A stretch of DNA of 64,000 bases from Apostichopus japonicus (taxonomy: Eukaryota; Echinodermata; Holothuroidea; Aspidochirotida; Stichopodidae). The notes beneath the pieces were generated by a model. It ran no database searches and was not told the origin of the DNA. It saw only the letters and a list, made by a program, of their open reading frames with translations. Shown here one piece after another: positions 50,952 to 63,916 of this stretch (position 1 is its first letter; the number at the start of each line of letters is the position of its first letter). Where the stretch lies: positions 20,253,984 to 20,317,983 of the forward strand of contig NC_092564.1 of the NCBI RefSeq assembly GCF_037975245.1, in the 5' to 3' direction. The position numbers were made by a program, and so were the translations under genes.

Positions 50952-52262
50952 TCAACCCTTTTTTCATTACGGTCGCATTGGCGATGACCATTCTCGGCTG
51001 GGGATGATAATTTCTGGAAAAATTAACGATAGTCGCCAGACCTATAATACTGTGGCGATCGGTTTTTGCAACTGAAAATTTCACCAATACTTTACAAAAT
51101 TAACGAAGGTACCCGCCCGACGCGGTACAACCCGGTTCCTAATTTATTACCCGAATCCTACGCAAAGTGTGATTTTTTTTTGCAAACCGATGGTTAGGCA
51201 GATTTCCCATTGACCAAGTTAGTGTGGTGTAAGGCTACCATGTGGTCGAAGATAACAGCAATAACGAAAGTATTCCATTGATATCTTATAACTGCGTCAC
51301 AATTTCAGCTAATAAACACACGGCTAGGCTAGATTACCCCCATTGACTTAGTGTGATGTTAGGCAACCATGTGGTCGAAGTTGTCGAACGTAACGGCAAT
51401 AATGAAAGTATGCCATGGATATCTTATAACTGCGTCACAAATTCAGCGAAGAAACAGATGGTTAGGCTTAGCTAGCTTTCCATTGACTTAGTGTGGTGTT
51501 AGGCTACCATGTGGAAGAAATGATTGATTCAATCGTTTATTTCATAGAAGGAGAGGTTGACAAGGAATTTTACGAGATGTTTATGGGTTATAGACGGGAT
51601 AACAAAACAATAATCAGCGCAAGTGGCTTTTTTCTAATCGTTTATTCCAAATGCGATCAAATTGCGCGAATCGCGTAATCTAGTGGCTAATGCGAACCCT
51701 GGGCCTGCATATAAGATAGTAGTACTAGTTGTAACTGTTTAAGAGCTAAATTGGATATTTATATGGTCTGATCCAATAGACGTGGAGAGCAAGCATAATC
51801 AGCGGCGGCAGTGTGAGCTAGTAGTAATGTTAATTATATGAAGTACAGTAATTAACAAGTTAATGAAAGAAACAAAAGCAATTAGAAATTATTGAGGAAG
51901 GTTTTATACCTTATCTTACACCTACGTATTTGAACATGAAAACATAAAGTAAGATATTTTTCACCGTACCCATTTTGTTAGAAAATAATATACATTAGCC
52001 TATTATTTTAAAATTAAAATGTACTACGAGCCACTGACATCAGTACTAACTACTAGCTTCAAAGTTCAACGTTAGTAGTCAGTACCGTGACAGTAGTGCT
52101 ACTCGATGTTGAGCCTAGGCCTTTTTTTGTACTAATATTTAGCATATCGAAGTGGCGATCACATTTTCATTCTGGGCCACCAGAATTTGGAAAAAACATT
52201 GATATAGTCGCCACAGAATTTCTCCTGGTGACCGCATTCAATGGGGAATGAAAAAGGGTTGA
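50952..52262. mobile_element. Nested inverted-repeat element inside the hAT-type insertion
   Basis: TCAACCCTTTTTTCATT at the left and AATGAAAAAGGGTTGA at the right are near-perfect inverted ends. Similarity continues inward around GTCGC/GCGAC-rich sequence. GTATGA occurs next to both ends, but no clean target duplication is defined. It contains the ~140-bp tandem repeat at 51189-51515. Confidence 0.5.
51189..51515. repeat. About 2.4 tandem copies of a ~140-bp unit
   Basis: The strings GATATCTTATAACTGCGTCA and GGCTACCATGTGG recur in the same order, with TTAGTGTGGTGTTAGG before each. The copies are diverged. They lie inside the nested element at 50952-52262. Confidence 0.6.
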
Positions 52263-53427
52263 GTATGATCGTTACCATGGTAATATATGAAGACATGAAC
52301 TTTTTTCGTGGATTTCCTTGATTTCTTTTCTACCTCCGAAATTTACATTTCTCAATTTCCGTTAATTTCTAACAACAGCGTTACTGTATCATTTGATCCG
52401 TCATTCGCATGTTTTTCATTACCGAATCGATGCATATCCAACCTGCAGAGGGACAAAAACTATTATCCTAACACACTGTAGCATACGCAAACTGGAGCTT
52501 ATACCGCAAATTTTTCTCTGGATTTTCATAACGTTCCCAACATTATTGCAACGATATTTTCATAAATTTCCCATGATTTTCAAAATTTTTAGTATCATTA
52601 GAGAAGTGACAATTGAGGAGAAATGTAGTGCTGTAGCTGCTGAATATTATTCCAGATTAAAACAGACTATTGTGTACATTTTATGAGCAGTAACATTTTA
52701 AGTATGGGTCGCCATGATTGAAAGATTGAAAGGCTAGGCATGTGGCTTCAGTGTGCATATTTTGGCGTGAAACTTTGCTTTTGAGTGTTTTAATCAATTT
52801 AAAAATCTTTATAAAATAGGCACCAAAATGTTGTCTTTAAACCTCGAATTTCTCAGAGCTTCTGGGGGCTTGACCCCTGTACCCCAACCGGGGCGTTGCC
52901 CATGGACCCTACCACAGGCCCTAAGGCATGCCCATGGACTCCACCTATAACTGTGTCGCGCTGCAAGCTGGCTGACGCCAACGGCGTTAGTATAGTATCA
53001 CCTACAAAGTTCAGTGATTTTTTTTTACCCCAGGCTCATCCCTGTATGGATGACATTAACAGAATAAAGGCATACTTATTAGATACACAGTAGGCTATAT
53101 ATAATTGTAATATATCAATTACTATAAGCTGTTTTCATGGTGCACTTTTGCACCTAGTGTTTTATAGCACTTTTTATGTTTGAATTCCCCCAAAAAATCA
53201 TGATGGCTTAGGTGTTTTCACAGCTTTCTTAGCATACTTTTAACCCCAATTGTGTCAAATAAGCCATTGATAGGGGCTGGTCTTCCAGGGGCCCTAAGGC
53301 GGGCCCCTGGACCCCACCCGTTATAGGCTTCGCGCTCGCGCAGGCGCCTTCGGCGCCAGATGGATAGTCTCCTGAGCACTCAGTAACAGATGAGACACCC
53401 TATTTGAAATTTCTGGCTAAGACCCTG

Positions 53428-55480
53428 CTGGTGTGTACAATGTGGATGTCTGGTGTGTAAAGTGTGGATGTCTGGTGTGTACAATGTGGATGTCTGGTGT
53501 GTACAATGTGGATGTCTGGTGTGTACTGTGTGGATGTCAGGTGTGTACTGTGTGGATGTCTGGCGTGTACAGTGTGGATGTCTGGTGTGTGAAGTGTGGA
53601 TGTCTGGTGTGTACAATGTGGATGTCTGGTGTGTACTGTGTGGATGTCTGGCGTGTACAGTGTGGATGTCTGGTGTATAGTCTGGATGTCTGGTGTGTAC
53701 AGTGTGGATGTAGGTGTGTACAGTGTGGATGTCAGGTGTGTACCTGCTGGATGTCTGGCGTGTACAATGTGGATGTCTGGTGTGTACTGTGTGGATGTCG
53801 AGTGTGTACTGTGTGGATGTCAGGTGTGTACTGTGTGGATGTCTGGCGTGTACAGTGTGGATGTCTGGCGTGTACAGTGTTGATGTCTGGTGTGTACTGT
53901 GTGGATGTCAGGTGTGTACAATGTGGATGTCTGGTGTGTACAATGTGGATGTCTGGTGTGTACTGTGTGGATGTCTGGCGTGTACAGTGTGGATGTAGGT
54001 GTGTACAGTGTGGATGTCTGGTGTGTACAGTGTGGATGTCTGGTGTGTAAAGTGTGGATGTCTGGTGTGTACAATGTGGATGTCTGGTGTGTACTGTGTG
54101 GATGTCTGGCGTGTACAGTGTGGATGTAGGTGTGTACAGTGTGGATGTCTGGTGTGTACAGTGTGGATGTCTGGTGTGTACAGTGTGGATGTCTGGTGTG
54201 TACAATGTGGATGTCTGGTGTGTACTGTGTGGATGTCAGGTGTGTACTGTGTGGATGTCTGGTGTGTACTGTGTGGATGTCTGGTGTGTACTGTGTGGAT
54301 GTCTGGCGTGTACAATGTGGATGTAGGTGTGTACAGTGTGGATGTCTGGTGTGTACAGTGTGGATGTCTGGTGTGTGAAGTGTGGATGTCTGGTGTGTAC
54401 AATGTGGATGTCTGGTGTGTACTGTGTGGATGTCTGGCGTGTACAGTGTGGATGTAGGTGTGTACAGTGTGGATGTCTGGTGTGTACAGTGTGGATGTCT
54501 GGTGTGTAAAGTGTGGATGTCTGGTGTGTACAATGTGGATGTCTGGTGTGTACTGTGTGGATGTCTGGCGTGTACAGTGTGGATGTAGGTGTGTACAGTG
54601 TGGATGTCTGGTGTGTACAGTGTGGATGTCTGGTGTGTAAAGTGTGGATGTCTGGTGTGTACAATGTGGATGTCTGGTGTGTACTGTGTGGATGTAGGTG
54701 TGTACAGTGTGGATGTCTGGTGTGTACAGTGTGGATGTCTGGTGTGTAAAGTGTGGATGTCTGGTGTGTACAATGTGGATGTCTGGTGTGTACTGTGTGG
54801 ATGTCAAGTGTGTACTGTGTGGATGTCTGGCGTGTACTGTGTGGATGTCTGGTGTGTACTGTGTGGATGTCTGGCGTGTACAGTGTGGATGTAGGTGTGT
54901 ACAGTGTGGATGTCTGGTGTGTACAGTGTGGATGTCTGGTGTGTAAAGTGTGGATGTCTGGTGTGTACAATGTGGATGTCTGGTGTGTACTGTGTGGATG
55001 TCAGGTGTGTACTGTGTGGATGTCTGGTGTGTACAATGTGGATGTCTGGTGTGTACTGTGTGGATGTCTGGTGTGTACAATGTGGATGTCTGGTGTGTAC
55101 AGTGTCGATGTCTGGTGTGTACAGTGTGGATGTCTGGTGTGTAAAGTGTGGATGTCTGGTGTGTACAATGTGGATGTCTGGTGTGTACTGTGTGGATGTC
55201 TGGTGTGTACAATGTGGATGTCTGGTGTGTTCAATGTGGATGTCTGGTGTGTACTGTGTGGATGTCTGGCGTGTACAGTGTGGATGTCTGGTGTGTACAA
55301 TGTGGATGTCAGGTGTGTACAATGTGGATGTCTGGTGTGTACTGTGTGGATGTCTGGCGTGTACAGTGTGGATGTCTGGTGTGTACAATGTGGATGTCAG
55401 GTGTGTACAGTGTGGATGTCAGGTGTGTGCATTGTGGAGTCAGGTGTATACAGTGTGGATGTCTGGTGTGTACAGTATAC
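53428..55480. repeat. 22-bp minisatellite, right part, with higher-order pattern
   Basis: This is the same unit as 49258-50271. A one-base-shorter variant (GGATGTAGGTGTG) recurs at intervals of about 131, 197, 131, 131, 109 and 197 bp from 53995 onward. Those spacings equal one 21-bp plus 5, 8, 5, 5, 4 and 8 units of 22 bp, indicating multi-unit amplification. Long frames on both strands are not credible genes. Confidence 0.9.
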
Positions 55481-56887
55481 GTTACTTTAAGGAAACTGTA
55501 AATTAGGCTAATTCTTCAATCCAAAGGTGAATTAATTTCCTGTCGTTTGAGGAGCAATATTGGAGTAAGTTACGTTTTGCCCAGAATAGTTTTGGATAAA
55601 CTATTAATTTGTGAAACGTTTCCTTTGTCATACCTTATTTGCACTGTAGGAAAAATTACAGTTGTCTGCTGCAAATGTGTCATTGTCTGTGATCTGCAGT
55701 GAAATGGGTGTAGCCCGACAATGACTAGGTAATTAAGGAAGAGGATTTTCTGGTGAGGATGATTCATTGTGCCTTTAAGTTATATATTAGTATCAGTCTT
55801 GGTGTCCTATAAATGAACTTCCCAGTGATATAAACAAGTTCTGTTAGAACTGCTCTATAGTAGTGTACAGTAGGTAATGATGGAAGGTTCATAAGCTTAA
55901 CAATCCCAAGTTACTATCTTCATTTTCGGTGGCAATGTCTGTTGTTATAGAGGACAGCTCTCCCTTTAAATTAGAATAATGGTAACTTACTATTGAAACG
56001 AAATGTTATAATGTTATATTGAAATGTATTTGCACTGCACATGGATGATAGTATCAAAAGTAATGCATCTTACAATATACTACCTACTTTAAACAGGGTG
56101 TTTTTCATTTTCAGAGGGTTTCTGATTTCCTCCTCTTAGGCCCTGAGATTTCCTTATTAATTTGACATTTGACCGCTTGAGCACAACTGGAGAGGAAGTT
56201 TTATCAGATTGATCCAAGTTACATTGTTTTGTGAAATTCCACTGAAAATTCCTTATCATAGTTTTTATACCAAAGTTGGTTGTTATTGTCACTAATGGTA
56301 GATGTCATGGGCATACAGCATATATAATAGCATATTTAACTGGTATTTGTGCATGGGCCCATGGTGACTATCTTTAAATCGCATATGACTTTGTGTATAC
56401 CTGTACAGTGTGGTATATTGTTTCAAGTTGTTTTTATGTCAGTATTTTACTGATAATTGGTGAAAGGATCAGGATCGGCCCATTTATTATACAGCAGAAC
56501 AGTAAAGAATCGGCATCACTAAAATTTCAAAGCACTTGTTCTGACTCTTTGAACTGATTCTTTTTGTTTTCTTGAATGTACAGAAAATGCTGGGCAGGCA
56601 ACAATTTGTTTCAATCACCTTGACATCTCTTGTCAAAGTATTTTTAACTCCTAAAAGCATTCTGCAATGTTTGCAGTCCCAATTACGATACAATGCAGTT
56701 CGAGGCGGAGTTAATGTGACCATAAAACAAAAGCTACCTTAGGTACACAGCTAGTTGTCGCACTGCCCCGCAATGCGGCGTAACATATGGTTCCTTGTAC
56801 AGACCAGATACACCCATGACCATTCTTGTAAAGCATCTATACATTTAGTGTGCAGGTTTCTTTACTATATGGTAATTTACTTCGCTC

Positions 56888-57055
56888 CCCGCTTACCTGT
56901 CTCCCCACAACCTTAGCAACAGTGAAACACTTTGAGGGTAGAAAAATGAAGGAGGTCAATAGGGTCAGTGAGGGTGTACAGTGTTAAAAGGTTACCAGGG
57001 CATTCTAGACACGGTAGAATGAGGTGCTAAGGTTGTGGGGAGACAGGTAAGCGGG
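56888..57055. mobile_element. 168-bp MITE with perfect 31-bp terminal inverted repeats
   Basis: Positions 56888-56918, beginning CCCGCTTACCTGTCTCCCCA, are exactly complementary to 57025-57055. The inside is 106 bp and non-coding. Flanks TCGCTC and TCACTC are similar but do not define a duplication with confidence. Perfect ends suggest recent activity. Confidence 0.75.
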
Positions 57056-58564
57056 TCACTCGTAAATATATACCAGTAAGTTTTATCATATATTAGGTTT
57101 TGCTAATTATGTAATCATTATACTGTAGGGGCAATGAAACAATCGGTTATCGGCATTTACAGGTTATTACAGAATTGGTAAAACACTTTTGTGTTTACAA
57201 TTGTTTGTACACTTTCCTTCATTCTGAGCAAGGTATGCATTATCCAAATGGAGTTGGTTATACGAAAGTCCGACCATGAGACTGTACTTACAACCATTTG
57301 GTTGCTCATACAGTAGTTAGTAAGTTAGGTCTTTTACTTTAATACAGAACATTTGTTTGCCCCACAAGTTAAGTATGTACAGTACAACACACTTTTTCTC
57401 TAGTATCAGATTGTGTTTTTATAATGTGCTACTGTAGGTACTGTACATTGCCATACTTTTAACAGGCAAGTCTCATTGAATGCAATGCAATGTTGTAGCT
57501 TGCAAGAGAAAGTGAACCATTTTTGCAATATTTTACACTTTTCTTGGCTACTCAGAAAAATAACCGTGTTCAGTTTGCATCTAAAGTATCGTACCCTGGC
57601 GATAAAGTGTAAATTCTCCTTGGCTCTCTCAGGTTTTCAATTTTTTAAGCTCTATAGGACAGTATACAGTAGCTGTACTAGTATATGACCTACATTTATC
57701 ATTCTACCATTTACATTGAACATATATCTTGCTGTCCTTTTTGGTTAATTGTTTACTTTCCTTGTGTTTTAGAAAAGTTTCTTTCCTAAGAGTCTATCTT
57801 GTTTTCCCTTTGTTCTTAGCTACTGGAAAGTTTAAATAATTTTTTTTAAGAATCCAGAAAGCTTGAGATACATGTATGCAGTTACATCCCCTAAGATGCA
57901 TTTGAAATAATATTTATGATGAAAATGAATTATACAATAATGAAGCTATTCCTGGTTTGACATGTATTTACCATAAATTGTGTCATGGTTGCCGATGTGA
58001 TTTTCCCTAAGTGTGGTTGAAAGGGAAATTTCTGTTGGGTCGAGGTCGGGCAAAGGTCACTGCTGCCCTTGCCTAGTGGTGTTTATGGAGTGACCTTTTA
58101 TACCCGCCTCCCTTCATTGCATATGTACTGTACGTATTATGTGAGTTACATACATCATTCCTCTCCTACAGTAGTTCAGAAATCCAAAGAAGTTTAAAGA
58201 AGCTGTAAACCCTAGAAATCCGCTGTACGCCCCTGAATGCCCCCCTGTATTTTGCTGTTTGTTGTGTTGGTAGTTTTGCCCGGCAACGATTTTTTTCCTG
58301 TCGTACCACGTGTGCGATATAAAAGGGTAGGAAAGCTCAGCCTCTTATTTGTTTAGCTTTATTTAGGTTTGTCTTGGTGACTATTTGTACAACAGAAATA
58401 TGAACAAACATGTACTGTACAAGCCCTATTTCTAATAACTTCACGAAAGTGTCCATAGGTTTCTTTGATCAGAGGTTGCATCTAGCATAAAATGTGATCA
58501 ACAAAAATATCCCCCAAAATGCATATGTAGATATGCAACCTCTGTTACATGTGTATATACAAAG

Positions 58565-59300
58565 CATGAATTTTTGTAAACATTGCTAGTGTTTTACCAG
58601 GAAAGAAGTTGCATACTGTATGCGGTCATCCCTGTGTCTGAAAAAATAACACAGCATTAATATAGATGTTGAAGTAGATGTTGAGGGAGGGAAGTTACCA
58701 GGAACCTAGTCTTTGTTAGGCAGAAGTTAGCTTCATCTTCGGCATTGTACCCATAGTTACATCATGCTAGTGAACACTGCCTCGTGATCGAATGAGTTGA
58801 TTGTTTTGAAAGGAAAATTTCCTGACCAGTTGTGTATGACAACAGTTTGAACAGCAAGCACAAACAAATATGTTATTTGGATATTTTTGTATCGTGCATA
58901 AAATCTTGGCATTTTCTGTACAATATCTATGGCAAAATTGGCAAACATTGCCAACTGCTTTACCAGGTAAGATGTTGCATAATATATGTGATCATCAGTG
59001 GGTTTTGAAAAAAAAAAAATAGAACAGCACTAAACAGGATGTTGCTGACCCGTGTCGTCAAAGGAGAGAAGTAGCCGGATACAGTCTTCATTCGGCAGTA
59101 GGTAGCTTCCTGTTCAGTGTTGTATACCATATTTACATCACACTAACTGTATACTGCATGCCTCGCCTTGTCCAACTAGTTGATTGTTTTGGAAGGAAAA
59201 GCTTCTGACCAGTTGTGTGTGACAACTTGAACAGGAAGCACAAGCGAGTTTGTTAATTGGATATATTGTAGAGTGCGTAAAGTCTTCGGAATTTTCTAAA
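58565..59300. repeat. Diverged tandem duplication with ~367-bp period
   Basis: TTTACCAG at 58592 recurs at 58959. Both copies then carry AGTTAGCTTC/AGGTAGCTTC, ACATCA, GTTGATTGTTTTG, GACCAGTTGTGT, GACAAC and GCACAA in order. Non-coding. Confidence 0.75.
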
Positions 59301-62300
59301 AGTTGCAAGTAAGTTCTTTGGCTATTTCTTCCTAGATGTGTTGTACTTCTCTTTGCATCTCCAGGATTTGCCACAGGTGAGGTCAGGAGAGGGCCAGTGT
59401 TGTGGACGGGGTACTGACTCTGTCAGGTAGCATACTCTAAATTTGTTGTAACAAAACAGCCTCGGTGTAGCTCAGCACATCACTCACGAACAAGTGTTCA
59501 AAGCCTTTGCAGGAAACCAGTGTTCGCAAGCATGCAATCACAAGTTTCAGTTTTTCTTTTCACTGCCCTGCTTCAGCAAATCTCTTTGACCCCTAAGCAG
59601 ATTAAATAATTTACTAAGTAGCAGTAGTATTAACACAGTATTAAATAAAACAGTAGGTAAATAGAGCAAGGAAGGAAGTCTTCAGTTTGTGACTCACTGA
59701 CTACGAGACTATAATGTATGCAGATCACAGCACTCAGCTTTTCAAAACTCACGTGGGTAGGTTGTCAGTCCTTCCTGAGTATGCAGATTTGTATATATCA
59801 GGAGCTCAAAATCTATAGCATTGATGTTTTTAGTTGCATAGTAATGTTGAATTCAGTTCCAAGTTATGTTGAATGTTTCTCAGTATGATGATGTCATACT
59901 CAGTCATAAGGAGGCATTATAGGTGTACATACTACAGTACACACGTATGTATGAAGTATGGTGTACCTTTACATGTATAGTAAATATGTATCTTTAGAAC
60001 ACCGAAATCCTTGCAGAATTGATCAAACAGTTTAGCAGAACTGTGCAATCAGCAAAGGTTTACATTTACAACTCCTTGATCACTTCAACTTTGTGAAATG
60101 CTATTGAAAGATGATTGGATTTATACTGAAATGGTTAGTAATGCTCCTAATCTTATATGCTTAGATATCTTAGAGGGGGGGGGGGGGGGAGGATATGTAG
60201 GGGTTATTCAGTAATCTACCCTTTATGTCAGGACAGAAAATACTGCTGAAATTAGTTTTTTGAGTTTGACTTGTGATAGTTTTCATTGCTATAAATGTGT
60301 GATGTGTTGGACTGAAATTTTGTTTATAGCTGGTCTCCGTTCTGTTATTGCACTTTACCTACCTGCTGTACAAACTGGTACAGAAAAAGGGCAGAATTTA
60401 CCTGAACAGATAACATAAAAGAAACTGTTTCTTACTGTACACAAGATTAGGCAATTTATAGACTGTTATCCCTTTAACAATTTCCAAATTTTCCTTTCAA
60501 TTCTTTTGCTTTCTCTATCATACCCAGACGTTAATCTTGAGAATAAAATCGAGTGCTGGGCTGGGTGTTTCTCTGCCTATATATACTCATTTTGGCTTTA
60601 TGTTCACTCATTTGCATATATTGATCAATCAGTGTGGTTGTGTAGATAAAGTTCATACAGATATTGTGTGTTCTTTCCTTCAATATCAAAGTACAGTAGT
60701 TATTACCATGGCAACATTAAGTGCAGTACCAGCCATTTGCTTTCACTTTGAAGTGCATTTCCTATATATGTTAAGAAAGTATTGTTTTCCTTTCAGGTTC
60801 GATGAAGCAGTTCATTGGAAAGCATTCTTTCTATTTTGCTGTTACAGCAGTAACTTTATCAAAGAGTTTATTTTCCTTTTCTATTGTTCATATTGAAGGA
60901 CCTTGGCATTCTTCTAAAGGATTTGCATTGCATCAAAGTGAATGTGACTTACTGTATTTGTCACAAGAATCTAAAATAATTCTGAAATACTTCTTCAAAC
61001 AGTGCAACACTCTGAGTAACATTTTTAAACTGATCAATTGTTAGTACTTTAGATCAACTGCAGGCCTCACCATCTCTACATGTCCCCACACAAGTCCAGC
61101 ACTCTTGCTCTGCAGAGTACAGAGCCAATACTGTAGCGTCCTCTCAGTGCTGACTGATTTGTACCAAACACACCTAACACAAAATATGATTCAAACCGAT
61201 CAGACTAAGGACCACCATGTTGTTTTCTGTTTATTTGCTTGCATGGTTCCATTTGTCCAATGCCAAAATTTGTCTCCCAGTCAATTTTGTTGTATATCAA
61301 CTACATGGAAGCCCAAGTGAATAAAAAATTGCAAAATAAATTACCAATGAAATAAAATGTTTGTGAATCTACTTGATCAAAAATTGAACAGTGAAGCTAC
61401 TTTAAAGTTACAGTGTACGGTATTTGATATCTATTGAATATGTATGTATTGGATATCTATAGATTCCAGGGAAATTTGTTTCCTTTAACATTTTTACAAT
61501 AACAACAAATGTTATCCCAAGCTGTATGGTATAGACATTAGGATGAGGACGTGATGTTAAACTTCTTTCAGTTTAATATTCATATATACATAGAGCAAAC
61601 AGTGTGATGTGAAGTACAATGATTATAATGCTACATTGCCTTTCCCCATTAGCAAGATGAATGAGACGTGTCTGTTAACACAGTGATTCACATTTCATGT
61701 CTTGTTTTGTATTTGTACGATAACAAGAAGAAGATTGTTCATCAGAAATTGGATGTACGATTCCATTCCATAGCGGATGTACAGACCTGGTTCAAGTTAA
61801 GAGTATTAATCCAAACGAGTAGGCGAGAACAGGATGTAGTGGTTCTAAATGATTGTTTGTTTTTTATTAAAACGAAGGCACATACAGTACTCTAGTTGTG
61901 AATCGTATCCCAATGTGGTATGGTACTATTAACGAAATGTGCAGCGAAAGGCAGAAGAACCTCAGTACATATACCGTAGTATTAAGCTGCTGATATATAT
62001 GTACGTAAGTTCATCAAAAAGAGATTGGTGACTCTCGCACATGTTCTTTTGTTACTTCCTTGAATCTGCAATATTGTGACCACTGCAGGTTTGCTTTGGC
62101 TGGCAATTGATTGTCTGATGTTCAGTTATGAACAGTAGTCTGAAATCTGATATGTCTTTAATGGATTAAATGAGCAGACAATGAGCAGACTTAAGACACT
62201 AGAAGGAAATGGGAAAACTAGCGTCATTGGAACAACGTGCTAACTTATAGTGACCGTTGGGACTTACTGCATAGTCGTACAACCCTCACCCCGAACTGTT

Positions 62301-63809
62301 GTGTCACTGGGTCTAAGGCGCTGGAGGTGTCGTTAGGACGATTACCCCTCGATCGTGAAAAGGTGGTACTGTTGTAGTATATCATCTGAGGCTCCAAATG
62401 TGCATCTTTCAAGGCCTCAACATTGCCAGTTTGATGAATGAGGCCGTTGCAATTTTATGCCATGGTACTCTGGTGACCGTGAGCAAATCTGCATTATTGG
62501 CAACAGTATGTGTGACACACTGACACTGTAGATGAGGACTTGAGAGAACTTCTTTGACTATTGATGTAATTATTTTAATTGCACAATAGAGAGCTTCATT
62601 TCGAAGTGTCTACTTCACTCACTACCTTTCTGGTGGTACCAGACAGAATGGCTAAAAAAGAAAAGATACTGTAGCGTACTAGGAGACCAACTACTTAAAA
62701 TCTCGAAAAAAAAACTATCACACCATGAAGGATGAATTGAATGAAAGCCTCAGAGGGTTGCCAATCAAAAAAATTAATTCAAGAGCAGCAAATTTATTAT
62801 GTCCAACTAGATTAAATGATGTTACACACTAATAGAAGGTATGAATGAGTGCTTTTGCTATAAATGATAAAGCCATTGGCTTATCTTCAAATATTAATTT
62901 TGGTTTTAGCTAGACACCAGACTTAAGACTATAACCATGAAAATGAGCCTGGCAAATGCAGATCTTCACTATTGGGGCTAGGGACAGTGGTTTCCTAGTA
63001 GACGTCCTTATAAACTGATGTGTTACTTCATAAGTGTCTTGTCACGTAACACAGAGTACCCAGTAGCGATACTCATGTTAATTTGCTAGAGTGGTGATAA
63101 TGGGATTTAGCAAGGAAGTCTAGACAGATTTAATATCTACCGTAGGGAGGCAAAGGGGGGGGGGAGGAGAGTGGCGTATTTGAATATAACTGGAATGGAT
63201 TAATTTGTTTCAGATGTGTTACAGAGACACGTACAGTATGTTAAAGCCACATCACACAAGCACAGGCAGATATACTGTAGCTTATATGTCATAATAGATC
63301 TGTCAAGACTTGGAGTATTTTGATCGACTGTAGGGTTGAGCATCTGAACTGAACGGTGTTGTTGATACTGTTGTGTAGAGTACATACTAATGCTACAGTA
63401 GGTTGCTGTAAAACTATTTGACTGCATGGTGATATGATACTTTTGCAGTGAGCAGCAGTTACTACTGTATACAGCTTTGAAAATGAAACTGATTTAAAGA
63501 GAGCTCCCATAAACAAGTTTGCAACTGAGGACATAATGTCTGGATATGGTAACAGAGTTGTGGGGATGGAGGTAGGGTGAGGGGGCTGGGAGTGGGAAGG
63601 GGCTGAAGTGGTAAGATTGTGGAGAGGAGGAGAGAAAAGGTAGTTCAGCACTATCCATGAGATCCTTTGCCCTTTTTAGAATGAAGGGATTTTAAAATTA
63701 TACAGATTCAAGATTCAAGAGCTTTCATTCATAGGCCCCAAGATTCTTCCTTTTTCCTTTACATATTTCTTTGGGTTCTTTTAAGTTGATTGTATTTATT
63801 CATTCTCAG

Positions 63810-63916
63810 CCGAGAAAGAAATTCTTCTGGCTTTAGGTCTTGGCACAGAGCTGCCGTATACTTTGAAGACCATGTACCACATGGTTCCTCGGAAACCTGT
63901 GGTGTGGTTTGGTTGA
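63810..63916 (+). CDS. Candidate 3'-terminal plus-strand exon, unknown product
   Basis: After a pyrimidine-containing acceptor (tttattcattctcag) an open frame reads EKEILLALGLGTELPYTLK, then a segment ending PRKPVVWFG and a TGA at 63914-63916. The composition is protein-like. The exon needs one base from the previous exon, so it enters in phase 1. No polyadenylation signal is visible before the window ends. An earlier GT inside the exon could instead act as a donor. The family is not recognised, and the upstream exon is not evident within several kilobases. Confidence 0.45.

Larger units (their letters stand above)
50272..53427. mobile_element. hAT-type element, 3156 bp, inserted in a 22-bp minisatellite
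   Basis: The ends CAGGGTCTTAGC and GCTAAGACCCTG are perfect 12-bp inverted repeats. CTGGTGTG flanks both sides (50264-50271, 53428-53435). Removing the element plus one flank restores the 22-bp register of the minisatellite exactly. Frames inside (for example 51493-51678, 52393-52686) show no hAT transposase motifs, so it looks non-autonomous. A further inverted-repeat element lies at 50952-52262. Confidence 0.85.
55481..63809. other. Gene-free stretch with one MITE and one duplication
   Basis: Holds the 168-bp MITE at 56888 and the duplication at 58565-59300, plus poly-G runs near 60176 and 63157. No exon could be supported. If the exon at 63810 is real, part of this is intron. Confidence 0.45.

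Noticed and set aside
53820-55212. Frames of 200-434 codons on both strands in the 22-bp array
   Set aside because: They are by-products of the tandem repeat, periodic at 22 residues in every frame.
49258-55480. CRISPR-like direct repeats
   Set aside because: The 22-bp units abut with no unique spacers, and the context is eukaryotic.
61668-61895. 75-codon plus-strand frame with a fairly protein-like middle part
   Set aside because: An AG precedes part of it, but no consensus donor lies at its end and no domain is recognised.
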